The notes under the pieces: model-generated
Seen by the model: only the letters and a program-made list of their open reading frames with translations
The model's database searches: none
What the model was told of the DNA's origin: nothing
Translations under genes and position numbers: made by a program
Assembly: GCA_951812965.1 (NCBI GenBank)
Contig: OX638341.1
Span: 2,214,438-2,278,437, forward strand
Source: an uncultured Pseudohongiella sp.
Lineage (GTDB): Bacteria > Pseudomonadota > Gammaproteobacteria > Pseudomonadales > Pseudohongiellaceae
Length of the DNA: 64,000 nt
Reading direction: 5' to 3'
Shown: piece after piece, positions 7,713 to 15,677 of the stretch
Numbering within the stretch: position 1 is the first letter of the stretch
Layout of the letters: the number at the start of each line of letters is the position of its first letter

Positions 7713-8546
7713 ATGCCACAATCGGTCGGAGTCGTAATTCCGACATTTAACCGCGCCCACTCACTCGGCCGGGCTCTGGATTCGATCTTGGCCCAGACGC
7801 TGCCGCTGCGGCAGATCATAGTCGTCGATGACGGCTCCACCGATTCCACCGCCGATCTGGTGGCGGGCTACCCCGGAGTCAGCTACCTGCGGCAGGAAAA
7901 TCGCGGCGTCAGCGCGGCGCGCAACATTGGCATCAGGCATTGCGAATGCGACTGGGTCGCCTTGCTCGATTCCGACGACGAATGGCTGCCGGAAAAGCTC
8001 CAGATTCAGTTTGAGGCGCTGGCGCATGAACCGAAACATCGTCTGATCCATTGCGATGAGATCTGGATTCGCAACGGCCGCCGGGTGAATCCGGCGAATC
8101 GGCATCGGAAGCGGGGTGGGTGGGTATTCGAGCATTGCCTGCCGCTTTGCGTGATTTCCCCTTCTGCAGCGGTGATGGAAAAAAATCTGCTGGAAGAAGC
8201 CGGCGGATTCAACGAACAGCTACCGGCCTGTGAGGATTACGACTTGTGGCTGCGTATCTGCAGCCGTTATCCCGTGCTCTATGTCGACCGGCCCTTGTTG
8301 CGTAAATACGGCGGCCACGCCGATCAACTTTCGCGCAAGCATTGGGGCATGGACCGTTTTCGGGTTCAGGCATTGCGCGATCTGATGGCAGAGGGCACTT
8401 TAACCGAATCCGACCGGCAGGCGGCGCTGGCGAGCTTGCGCGAGAAATGCCGGATTCTGATCGCCGGCGCGCGCAAGCGCGGCAATTCGGAAGTCGAGGC
8501 GCGATACGAAGCCCTGCTGATGCAATACGACGGGCCTGAAGCATGA
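7713..8546 (+). CDS. Family 2 glycosyltransferase
   Basis: A 277-residue GT-A enzyme. The N-terminus VGVVIPTFNRAHSLGRALDS, then IIVVDDGSTDSTADLVAGY, a DxD-type motif LLDSDDEWLPEKL, and a probable catalytic-base region ACEDYDLWLRICSRY are all typical of GT2. It transfers a sugar from a nucleotide donor. The start is the ATG at 7713, just past the inverted-repeat element; the longer frame reads through that element and is rejected. The stop overlaps the next gene by four bases (ATGA), so it is coupled to the nucleoside-phosphorylase-like protein. Acceptor and donor are unknown. Confidence 0.88.
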   Translation: MPQSVGVVIPTFNRAHSLGRALDSILAQTLPLRQIIVVDDGSTDSTADLVAGYPGVSYLRQENRGVSAARNIGIRHCECDWVALLDSDDEWLPEKLQIQFEALAHEPKHRLIHCDEIWIRNGRRVNPANRHRKRGGWVFEHCLPLCVISPSAAVMEKNLLEEAGGFNEQLPACEDYDLWLRICSRYPVLYVDRPLLRKYGGHADQLSRKHWGMDRFRVQALRDLMAEGTLTESDRQAALASLREKCRILIAGARKRGNSEVEARYEALLMQYDGPEA

Positions 8547-9373
8547 TAGGCGGAGTCAATCTGGCGGTCGCTCATCCTTTGGAAGCGAAAGCCCTGCTTG
8601 AGTGGTTCGATCTCGAAGAGATCGAGCCAGGAGGAGCATTTCGCTGTTATGGTAATAGCAAAGGGATAGCTTTGGTAATTTCCGGCATGGGCGCCGAAAA
8701 CTCCGCTGCCGGCGTCCGTTTTCTGCATGAGCGCCAATTTCCGGGATTTCGCGCCTGGCTCAACATCGGTATTGCCGGACATCCCCATGCGGCGACCGGA
8801 CATGGCTTTTTGATCAATCGAATAGAGCATGGCCGATCCGGTGAATGCCATTGGCCTCCGGTTCCCGGTCTGGGTCTGCCTGGCTGCGGGCTCATAACGG
8901 TAGCGGAACCGGAAACCGCTTACCCGAAAGATGTCGCTTATGACATGGAAGCGGCGGGATTTTATGCGCAAGCGGCAGGACTGACCACGACAGACCTGGT
9001 CCACGTGTTCAAAATCGTTTCCGATAACCGCGAAAATCCCGTAAGCAAGGTAAGTCCGCAGCAGGTTCCCGAATTGTTCCGGAATCAGGAGTCCGCCATC
9101 CGCAAGCTGGTCGATCATTTGCGCGAGCGCAGCGCGGCTTTCACAAACTGGTACGAGATACCGGCGGAATTCGAAATGTTGCTGCACAAATACCGCTTCA
9201 GCGCCACGCGCAAGGCCGCCCTGGCCCAATATTGCCGCCGTTACTGCGCCCTTGGCAGGCAGTCTCGACTCAACGAGATTGCTCATATGCGATTTCGCGA
9301 TGCGGCGTCGCTGATGACCACCATGCGCATGGAATTGGCGCTGCCGGACGAGACCGGCGAAATGTCTCGTTAA
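8543..9373 (+). CDS. Nucleoside-phosphorylase/nucleosidase-like protein
   Basis: The 276-residue product reads like a PNP/UDP family (MTA/SAH nucleosidase fold) protein. It has VISGMGAENSAAGVRFL near residue 45, WLNIGIAGHPHAATGHGFLI near 72, and YDMEAAGFYAQA near 135, where the family has its ribose-contacting Met-Glu pair. After residue 190 there is an additional helical region (FEMLLHKYRFSATRKAALAQ) that is not part of the core fold. It is coupled by ATGA to the glycosyltransferase and lies 13 bases before a spore-photoproduct-lyase-like gene. It may cleave or bind a nucleoside or modified base; the substrate is not established. Confidence 0.7.
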   Translation: MIGGVNLAVAHPLEAKALLEWFDLEEIEPGGAFRCYGNSKGIALVISGMGAENSAAGVRFLHERQFPGFRAWLNIGIAGHPHAATGHGFLINRIEHGRSGECHWPPVPGLGLPGCGLITVAEPETAYPKDVAYDMEAAGFYAQAAGLTTTDLVHVFKIVSDNRENPVSKVSPQQVPELFRNQESAIRKLVDHLRERSAAFTNWYEIPAEFEMLLHKYRFSATRKAALAQYCRRYCALGRQSRLNEIAHMRFRDAASLMTTMRMELALPDETGEMSR

Positions 9374-9386
9374 GCGGAGGCAAGAC

Positions 9387-10373
9387 GTGTTTTCCGCGAT
9401 CTACATCGAGTCCGAAATACGCGATCACCCGCGCTCGCGAGCGATCCTCAAACGATATCGCGACCTGCCGCATATCGAATGCGAACGTTTCGGCCAGGTA
9501 TTCAATCGCAAGGCCCAGAACTTCCGCATGCAAAAACAGTATCCCGCGCTGATCCTGGCGCGCAAGCATGGGCGCAAGGTCCTGCCGGCGCCCGCGGGAT
9601 ACGGTTTCGAAGCCGGGCAGAGCCATTATTTTTCCCACATGCTCAATTGCATTTACGACTGCCGCTATTGCTTCCTGCAAGGCATGTACCGTTCCGCCCA
9701 TTGCGTATTGTTCGTGAACTTCGAGGATTTCGCCGATTCAATTCGGCAGAGCATCGCCGAAGGAGGCGGCAAACAGGTGTTTTACAGCGGCTACGATTGC
9801 GACAGCCTGGCGCTCGAACCGGTCAGCAGATTCGCTGAGTTCTTCGTTCCCTTCTTCGCGCAACATCCGCATGCCGTGCTCGAGCTCCGCACCAAGAGCA
9901 CCCAGATTTCGAGCCTGCTGCAAATGGCGCCGTCGCCCAATTGCATCATCGCCATGAGTTTCACCACCGAAGCCGTCGCGAAGCGCTGGGAACAAGATGT
10001 GCCGTCCATCGAAAAACGCCTGGCGGCTCTCGCCCGACTGCAGGAAGCCGGCTGGCCTGTCGCCCTGCGTTTCGAACCATTATTGCCCGATGCTGACCCG
10101 AATGCCCATGAAAAACTGTTCGATCTGGCATTCACCCGCCTCGACCCCGGTCGCCTGCATTCAGTCAGCACCGGCTTGTTCCGCATGCCGACAGACTTTT
10201 TCCGTAACACCCTGAAACTCTACCCCGACGAGCCTCTATTCGCCCGCGAAACCCGGACCGAAAACGGCGTAGTCTCGCTCGATCAGTCGGATCGGGAAGT
10301 GTGGCTCACAGAACTCGAAACAACCCTGTTTCACCACATCGATCCGGCAAGTTACTATCGCTGCGCGGACTGA
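9387..10373 (+). CDS. Spore photoproduct lyase-like radical SAM protein
   Basis: A 328-residue radical SAM enzyme with cluster motif C88-x3-C92-x2-C95 (NCIYDCRYCFLQGMY). The region before it (VLPAPAGYGFEAGQSHYFSH) and the segment VFYSGYDCDSLALEP, with Cys138, align by eye with spore photoproduct lyase, in which a Cys about 45 residues after the cluster is the hydrogen donor that repairs 5-thyminyl-5,6-dihydrothymine. Nothing suggests sporulation here, so the substrate may be another DNA lesion or nucleotide. It follows the nucleoside-phosphorylase-like gene by 13 bases. The SPL family call is strong; the reaction is inferred. Confidence 0.82.
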   Translation: MFSAIYIESEIRDHPRSRAILKRYRDLPHIECERFGQVFNRKAQNFRMQKQYPALILARKHGRKVLPAPAGYGFEAGQSHYFSHMLNCIYDCRYCFLQGMYRSAHCVLFVNFEDFADSIRQSIAEGGGKQVFYSGYDCDSLALEPVSRFAEFFVPFFAQHPHAVLELRTKSTQISSLLQMAPSPNCIIAMSFTTEAVAKRWEQDVPSIEKRLAALARLQEAGWPVALRFEPLLPDADPNAHEKLFDLAFTRLDPGRLHSVSTGLFRMPTDFFRNTLKLYPDEPLFARETRTENGVVSLDQSDREVWLTELETTLFHHIDPASYYRCAD

Positions 10374-10374
10374 T

Positions 10375-10516
10375 GTAGGAGCGAGGCATGCCTCCCCCGC
10401 GAATGGCCCCGGCATTGTGCAACTGACGGGCGACGCATGCGTCGCCCCTACGAATATCGAGTCTGGTCGGCACATTAGCGGAACCCTGCCGTGGGGGCGA
10501 GGCATGCCTCGCCCGC
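10375..10516. repeat. GCATGC palindromic repeat, three copies
   Basis: Copies lie at 10375-10400 (GAGGCATGCCTC form), 10428-10451 (compensated GACGCATGCGTC form) and 10492-10516 (GAGGCATGCCTC form). The first two form a pair with GTAGG/CCTAC facing outward. Their filler (GCGAATGGCCCC...GTGCAACTGACGGG) matches, in reverse orientation, the filler of the pairs at 17.3 and 22.4 kb. It lies between the radical SAM gene and an SDR. Confidence 0.85.
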
Positions 10517-10548
10517 GGCCGAACGCTGAGCGATTTAACAGGATAACC

Positions 10549-11265
10549 ATGAACGCAGACAAAAAACCTCTCATCGTGATTTCCGGGTCAAATTCCGGGA
10601 TTGGCTTGGCCATGGCCCGGGAAATGCTCGATCGGCGCTATGCCGTGCTCGGCCTCGTAAAAGACGCAGCAGCAGACCCCTTGCAACATCGCGAATATCG
10701 CCAGGACAAGGTCGACTTGTCGGACGCGGACGGACTGCCTGACCGAATCACGGAAATCGTACGAACGCTGGATGGGCCGGTACGCGCCCTCGTCAACAAC
10801 GCCGGCATCGGCCGCATGGGTTTTCTCGAACAGCTATCGGTGAAGGACATTCGCCTGGTAATGGACACCAATTTCCTGTCCCACGCCATCGTCACCAGAG
10901 CCTTCCTGCCGCTGTTGAAACGCCAGGGTAGCGGCGATATCGTCTTCACCGGCTCCGAGTCCGCTCTCAGCGGCGGCCGGCAAGGCAGCATCTATTGCGC
11001 GAGCAAATTCGCCATTCGCGGATTCGCCCAGTCGCTGCGCGAGGAATGCGGCAAGTCCGGGGTGCGCGTCAGCCTGATCAATCCCGGCGCCGTGCGCACG
11101 CCGTTCTTCGACGATCTTCATTTCGAGCCGGGAGAGGATGAGGACAACGCCATCGCGCCGGAAGACGTCGCCGCGGCGCTCGCCATGGCGCTCGAAGCAC
11201 GGCCCGGCACCGTGCTTGATGAAATCAACCTGTCGCCGATAAATCAGGCCTGGCGAAAAAAGTGA
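10549..11265 (+). CDS. SDR family oxidoreductase
   Basis: A 238-residue short-chain dehydrogenase with cofactor loop SGSNSGIG, NNAGIG, Ser in FTGSESALSG and catalytic YCASK. The C-terminal part is shorter than usual and lacks the VDGG ending; it finishes with EINLSPINQAWRKK, as in small YdfG-like SDRs. The start is the ATG at 10549 preceded by an AGGA-type site (10540-10543); an in-frame extension upstream reads through palindromic repeats and is rejected. It is separated from the radical SAM gene only by the repeat cluster, so co-transcription is possible but unproven. Confidence 0.85.
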   Translation: MNADKKPLIVISGSNSGIGLAMAREMLDRRYAVLGLVKDAAADPLQHREYRQDKVDLSDADGLPDRITEIVRTLDGPVRALVNNAGIGRMGFLEQLSVKDIRLVMDTNFLSHAIVTRAFLPLLKRQGSGDIVFTGSESALSGGRQGSIYCASKFAIRGFAQSLREECGKSGVRVSLINPGAVRTPFFDDLHFEPGEDEDNAIAPEDVAAALAMALEARPGTVLDEINLSPINQAWRKK

Positions 11266-11268
11266 CGG

Positions 11269-11412
11269 AGATTCTGCGACAAAATGGCAGGACTGCCATT
11301 TTGGACGGCGTGTAACACCGCCCCGCGAGGGGCAGGGGCATGGATGCCCCTGGTCACTTCGCTTCGCTACGCGCAGAATGACGAGAGAGAAATACACTAC
11401 GCGCAGAATGAC
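11269..11412. repeat. Structured intergenic repeat with probable terminator
   Basis: A hairpin CAAAATGGCAG/CTGCCATTTTG (11280-11303) starts 14 bases after the SDR stop and could act as a bidirectional terminator. Further stems follow: CCCC-GCGA-GGGG and GGGGCAT-GG-ATGCCCC (11335-11350). The block is framed by ATTCTGCG (11271-11278) and CGCAGAAT (11372-11379, repeated at 11402-11409). The right part CTTCGCTTCGC...GCGCAGAATGAC recurs at 54.2 kb. Confidence 0.65.
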
Positions 11413-11528
11413 ACGGGCGCTGCCTCGGTCGATGCGACAATATGACGCAGAGCAAATCAGAGCTGTTACAAGGGATAATCGGCACTCACCGAATCAGCGG
11501 GCAGAGCCTCGCACAAGAGGGTCTGAAC

Positions 11529-11906
11529 ATGAAGTCCAAGCCGGTTTTCCAATTCCTGGCGGTTCTTGCCGCCTTCGTCATCGCGCTGGCGGCAAGTGCC
11601 CATACACCGTTGAAAGGTTCCTTGCCCGCCGCCGATTCCACGGTGGCGCAGGCTACCGCCATCGAAGTCGATTTCAATGGGCCGGTGCGGCTGGTCCGAT
11701 TGCAGGTGATGCATGGCGCAGTGGAAGTTCCGACCGAATTCGCCGTTAATCCGGAACCGGTCGCGTCCTACCAGGTCGCGGCGCCGAATATTCCAGCCGG
11801 AAAGATCACCGTGGAATGGGCGGCAATCGGCGCCGATGGCCATACTCTCACCGACACGTTCAGTTTTACTGTCGATCCGAACGTGACGGAACCCGCCGGA
11901 AACTGA
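11529..11906 (+). CDS. copC: CopC-domain periplasmic copper-binding protein
   Basis: A 125-residue exported protein. The signal peptide (KPVFQFLAVLAAFVIALAASA) is followed directly by mature AHTPLKGSLPAADSTV, placing a His near the mature N-terminus as in CopC copper sites. The C-terminal strand DGHTLTDTFSFTV holds another conserved His. CopC proteins carry copper in the periplasm and usually partner CopD, which is the next gene, 13 bases downstream. The start is the ATG at 11529; the upstream in-frame ATG would put 29 extra residues before the signal peptide. Confidence 0.85.
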   Translation: MKSKPVFQFLAVLAAFVIALAASAHTPLKGSLPAADSTVAQATAIEVDFNGPVRLVRLQVMHGAVEVPTEFAVNPEPVASYQVAAPNIPAGKITVEWAAIGADGHTLTDTFSFTVDPNVTEPAGN

Positions 11907-11919
11907 TCCCATAACAGCC

Positions 11920-12840
11920 ATGGGCCTGACGCCCCCAACAGGCTGGGAACTTGCCATTCAACTGGCGAAGCTGCTGGAGTATCTCGGCATCGCCAGTCTG
12001 GCAGGCGGCACAGCCTGCCTGTTGTTCTATCGGGACGAGCGCCGTCACACGATTGTACTGATCACGGCCTATATCGGTCTGTGCTGCCTGCTCGGATTCA
12101 ACGGCGCGCTGTTCAGCTTTCTGTTCCAGGTGGGAATGACAAGCGGCAGGGGCCTTGCAGGTATTTTCGACCCTGATATGGCGCGCCTGCTGCTCGGCTT
12201 CGAGACCGGCAGCGCCACGCTGTTGCGTCTGGCCGGTTTCCTCGCGCCGACGGTAGCTTGCGCTGTTTTCGCCAATCGCCTCGGCAACCGCCCTCCGACC
12301 CGCTCGCAATTTCATGCGCTCGGCGCGATGCATGCGTTCTCGTTGCTGCTTTTACTGGCGAGCTTCACGCTTGCAGGCCACATCGCCGTACTCGGGCCGC
12401 TCGCCAAAGTCTCCATTACCTTGCATATTCTGGCCGTCAGCGTCTGGGTAGGGGCTTTTCTTCCCTTGCTGTTTCTGTGCCTGAGCAGCAACGGAGAGAC
12501 TCTTGCGGCCACCATGAAGGGGTTTGGCGACATGGCCGGATATTGCCTGCTATTGCTGTTCGCAGCGGGCCTGATCCTGGTGCTGGCGCTTTTCCATACG
12601 CCAGGCGAACTGATTTCCACTCCTTATGGCATAACCTTGCTGGTCAAGCTGGGGCTGGTGGGAATTCTCCTGCTTGTGGCTGCCGGCAATCGATTCGTGC
12701 TCGTGCCGCGCATGTTGGCGGGCGCCGGGTCCGGCAGCCTGGCGGGCGCGATCAGAGTGGAAATAGTCGTAGCGGCGGCAATTTTCGCGGTCACCAGCTA
12801 CCTTGCCACCACGGTCGGTCCGCCGGCAATGCCGATGTAG
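11920..12840 (+). CDS. copD: CopD-domain copper-related membrane protein
   Basis: The 306-residue protein has about eight hydrophobic helices. LHILAVSVWVGAFLPLLFL is the typical CopD core, with a His and Trp in the membrane. CopD proteins are thought to move copper across the inner membrane with CopC. It lies just after copC in the same orientation and almost abuts, tail to tail, the CadC-like regulator on the other strand (four bases apart). The substrate call rests on the CopC partner. Confidence 0.8.
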   Translation: MGLTPPTGWELAIQLAKLLEYLGIASLAGGTACLLFYRDERRHTIVLITAYIGLCCLLGFNGALFSFLFQVGMTSGRGLAGIFDPDMARLLLGFETGSATLLRLAGFLAPTVACAVFANRLGNRPPTRSQFHALGAMHAFSLLLLLASFTLAGHIAVLGPLAKVSITLHILAVSVWVGAFLPLLFLCLSSNGETLAATMKGFGDMAGYCLLLLFAAGLILVLALFHTPGELISTPYGITLLVKLGLVGILLLVAAGNRFVLVPRMLAGAGSGSLAGAIRVEIVVAAAIFAVTSYLATTVGPPAMPM

Positions 12841-12844
12841 GAAT

Positions 12845-13723
12845 TCAGGTCAGATCAATTTCCGTCGGCGGGGGCTGCTCCGCTTCTTCCGGATTTTCCA
12901 CCAGCATCGACGCGGTCCAGGTCGTCAGATCGAATTGCATCAACTGCGCGGATCTGGCGCCACTGTAAATCGCCTCGGCATTGACGGCGCCCTGGCGGGC
13001 AAACAGAAGCGCATCTCCCGCCGGTGACCAGACCAGGTTTGCCAGCGGCAAACTGTTGCTGTAAACCGCAACCGGCTCGACGCCGCCATGCAATTCTCCG
13101 AGCCATATGGTCGAACCGGCGGCATCATGCCGAATGAAGGCAAAGCGGCTGCCGTCGGCGGAAAGCGCTGGGGCTTCGTGCTTAACTTCCGACAGCCCGC
13201 CGTTGCTGCTCACCGGCACAAATTCCTGACCGAATTCAGTCAGGGCAATGTCCGACCGGTAAGACGCAACAGGATCGGCGCCTCTTTCATTCAACCAGCC
13301 TCCGGTCAAGATCGCCAGAACCAACGCGGGAAGCGCGAATGCCGGCCAGGGCAGGGCGCCCCGCCTTATGCCTGCATTCGCTGCCTGCTCCGCGACAAGC
13401 CGATAGCCTTTCTTGGGTACGGTTTCGATGTTCACCGCGCCGCCGCCAACGGCGCCGAGATGCTTGCGCAATTCCGACACTGCCCGCGTCAGTGAATTCT
13501 CGGTTACGATCACCCGCGGCCACAATTCGGCAATCAGATCCCCCCGGCTCAAGGTCCGACCCGGGTTCGCGGCAAGGAAACAAAACAAATGCATCAGCCG
13601 CGGCTCAAGCCTGCGCTCAATACCGCGGCGGCGATGAAAAATCCGATTGCAACCCGGCTCGACCCGCCAGTCGCCAACGACAAAATGTTCGCGCTTCGGC
13701 GCGGAAAACCGATTCTTCATCAT
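12845..13723 (-). CDS. CadC/ToxR-like membrane-anchored winged-helix regulator
   Basis: A 292-residue protein. Residues about 15-110 are an OmpR-type winged helix (FVVGDWRVEPGCNRIF; LSRGDLIAELWPRVIVTENS; AVSELRKHLG; TVPKKGYRLVAE). One membrane helix follows (WPAFALPALVLAILTGGWL). The periplasmic part has two or three propeller-like units (PALSADGSRFAFIRHD; LVWSPAGDALLFARQG). Related regulators often carry a much longer WD40/TolB-like sensor, so this one is short. CadC-type proteins bind DNA directly from the membrane in response to periplasmic signals. Its target genes are not evident; the copper genes are convergent neighbours. Confidence 0.8.
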   Translation of the reverse strand: MMKNRFSAPKREHFVVGDWRVEPGCNRIFHRRRGIERRLEPRLMHLFCFLAANPGRTLSRGDLIAELWPRVIVTENSLTRAVSELRKHLGAVGGGAVNIETVPKKGYRLVAEQAANAGIRRGALPWPAFALPALVLAILTGGWLNERGADPVASYRSDIALTEFGQEFVPVSSNGGLSEVKHEAPALSADGSRFAFIRHDAAGSTIWLGELHGGVEPVAVYSNSLPLANLVWSPAGDALLFARQGAVNAEAIYSGARSAQLMQFDLTTWTASMLVENPEEAEQPPPTEIDLT

Positions 13724-13849
13724 CTGTCGCTCCGATGTCCCAGAGTAGTCAAGGAATATAGACGATCAAAACAGCGAAAAGGTTCCACCTCTACGTCCCA
13801 GGACATAAGGTCAGGTCGAATAGTTTCAAGCCGGGAAATGCAGCAAATT

Positions 13850-14125
13850 TTACCGCTTCCCGGGCACGAAACCCACGGCGTAACCGAAGGGCCGACCGAT
13901 CTTGTTGAGAGTGACCATTGTCGGATTCCCTTCATCGCGCTCGATCTCGGCCAGAATTCTTGGCGAGATACCGATAATGCGCTCAGCGTAATCCTTCTGG
14001 TTCATGCCGGAAATTTTGCGCATCCGGCGTACGGCTTCGCCCAGAGACAACTTGTGATTTTCGACAGCTTCGATGAGTTCGCGCCTGGCGCGCGCCGTGT
14101 CCTCTCGTGTTCGTTTTGCCATCAT
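13850..14125 (-). CDS. hipB: HipB-like XRE antitoxin downstream of HipA
   Basis: A 91-residue Cro/C1-type helix-turn-helix protein: LGEAVRRMRKISGMNQKDYAERIIGISPRILAEIERDEGNPTMVTLNKIGRPFGYAVGF. The ending FGYAVGFVPG is common in HipB-like antitoxins, whose tails contact HipA or DNA. Its start overlaps the HipA stop (ATGA), so it is translated from the same mRNA. Order is unusual: the kinase gene comes first, the antitoxin second. Two adjacent ATG codons (14125, 14122) are both possible starts. Confidence 0.8.
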   Translation of the reverse strand: MMAKRTREDTARARRELIEAVENHKLSLGEAVRRMRKISGMNQKDYAERIIGISPRILAEIERDEGNPTMVTLNKIGRPFGYAVGFVPGKR

Positions 14126-15438
14126 GATTCCCGTAAGGCCAGCAGTTGACGGGAGTGCGCCTGAATGGAGCGGTCTCGCTGCTCGATAATGTCATCTTCG
14201 ACACCACAGTCGCGCATGATTTCGGGCAACTGCTCCAGCAGGCGCCCGAAGTCGCGCAGCGCCTCCCGCAAAGTTTCTTCCTTTCCGGGGAAAATCTCGA
14301 TAACTGCGCCCCAATCCGGTTCTCCGGCGGATTCTGCATTATCCGACCAACGGCACACGCGCGCGATACCCTCGGGATCCAGATACATCGGTGCGAAGTC
14401 GTACAAGGGCGTCAGTTTCACGACTCCGGACTCATGGCGCAGGAAGGCGGTGTTGCGGCCGTGGTTATCCTTGTTGCCGAGAACGACGTTGACGATGTCG
14501 CGCTTGATGTATTCGAGCAATTCGGCATCGGGTTCGGTGCAGAATGCCCTAATGGCGCCGCACAGCACCTCATGATGAATACGCGCACCGTATTCGAGCA
14601 CGTCGGCGGCCGAATAGAGGCTTTCCATACCGTAACGTTCGACTTTGCCGCCGCATACACGGCGGTCGAAACGCGGCACGAAAAGGTTGTCCTCCTCCCA
14701 CTCAAGGCCTGCGAATACCTTGAGACCGAGCCGCTCCGCGACGCGCATGTATGCCGCTTCGTTGCGCAACACCTTGCGGTCCGCCGCGCGCTCGCCCCGG
14801 GGCCGCTTCACGAGCCAGTGCGATTGCACGTCCGCGTCGGCGAGCCGGCCCTCCGCGTGCCAGGCGCCGCCGTGGTCCCGGGTGAGCAGATATTTGGGGG
14901 CCACGCCATGCACATCGGATGCGCCCGCGGCATGGATTCCATGCTGGACGATATATTCGACGAAGGCTTCGTTCCGCGCAATCACATCGGCCCGGTCGAA
15001 ACCCGGATGATCTTTCATGGGAACTAATTCGCCTGAAGCCGTCGGCGCCAGGGTGTTCGGGTCCTTCGCGGCGACCGCTTCCGCAATCCGGATATTTCCG
15101 GGCGGGAAAGCCGCGCCCCGCAGCAACAACGGCCAGTCCGCCGCCGGACCGTCCTGCAATGCAAGTTGCTCCAGCCATTGCCGACGGCCATAACCATTCG
15201 GCAACAGGTCGAGCGCAAAAGGAGGCCAGTAGTCGAGCCGGTGTAGCTGAAAATCGGCGGGATACCGACAGCTCAAGCCAGCGGCTGCCGACGTATTCGG
15301 GCCCGCGTAGTCGGCCGCGTATTCGTCCAGATACCCGAAACGAGAGGCGCCCCGGACCCCGGCCTTTTCATCGACGGGCGTCAGCTCGGCGGCGGGCCGC
15401 CATGCGCCGCCAAGGTAGATTTCGAAAGTTGCAGCCAT
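14122..15438 (-). CDS. hipA: HipA-family serine/threonine kinase toxin
   Basis: A 438-residue HipA-like kinase. Catalytic-loop residues are in VLGNKDNHGRN near residue 330, followed by the metal-binding PLYDFAPMY; the N-terminal subdomain starts FEIYLGGAWRPAAEL. HipA toxins phosphorylate targets such as glutamyl-tRNA synthetase, halting growth, and are neutralised by HipB. This copy is transcribed first, from a region with perfect CACTATAGTG palindromes, and overlaps hipB by four bases. Its target is unknown, and it differs clearly from the second HipA at 44.9 kb. Confidence 0.85.
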   Translation of the reverse strand: MAATFEIYLGGAWRPAAELTPVDEKAGVRGASRFGYLDEYAADYAGPNTSAAAGLSCRYPADFQLHRLDYWPPFALDLLPNGYGRRQWLEQLALQDGPAADWPLLLRGAAFPPGNIRIAEAVAAKDPNTLAPTASGELVPMKDHPGFDRADVIARNEAFVEYIVQHGIHAAGASDVHGVAPKYLLTRDHGGAWHAEGRLADADVQSHWLVKRPRGERAADRKVLRNEAAYMRVAERLGLKVFAGLEWEEDNLFVPRFDRRVCGGKVERYGMESLYSAADVLEYGARIHHEVLCGAIRAFCTEPDAELLEYIKRDIVNVVLGNKDNHGRNTAFLRHESGVVKLTPLYDFAPMYLDPEGIARVCRWSDNAESAGEPDWGAVIEIFPGKEETLREALRDFGRLLEQLPEIMRDCGVEDDIIEQRDRSIQAHSRQLLALRES

Positions 15439-15458
15439 TACAGAACCTTACTAGAAAC

Positions 15459-15512
15459 CACTATAGTGATCTAAAATAAACGATCACTCACCAAATAGAT
15501 CACTATAGTGAT
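15459..15512. promoter_or_regulatory. HipB operator candidates upstream of hipA-hipB
   Basis: There are two perfect palindromes, CACTATAGTG at 15459-15468 and ATCACTATAGTGAT at 15499-15512. Their centres are 42 bp apart, about four helical turns. A half-site GATCACT lies between them at 15482-15488. A TTGACA-like -35 on the minus strand (15529-15534) sits just upstream. HipB proteins repress their operons through repeated palindromes, so these are the likely sites. Confidence 0.6.
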
Positions 15513-15553
15513 TTATATGCGTGTGCGTTGTCAAATCTAAATACTTTCTTCAT

Positions 15554-15574
15554 GTTTTCGTCACGTTTTCGTCA
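15554..15574 (+). promoter_or_regulatory. 11-bp direct repeat upstream of the HtrA protease
   Basis: GTTTTCGTCA occurs at 15554-15563 and again at 15565-15574, an 11-base period equal to one DNA turn. OmpR/PhoB-type response regulators bind such head-to-tail repeats, and periplasmic proteases are often under envelope-stress control. The binding protein is unknown. A CCGCC...GGCGG hairpin follows at about 15617-15632. Confidence 0.35.
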
Positions 15575-15677
15575 GGTAATTTGCCGTTTCGATACTCAAT
15601 ATGCAGTCGTGAACCGCCGCGGACGGCGGAGTTTGCATTCGGTTTGACAGTGAAGTAGTGAAGTGAGGAGTTAATCG

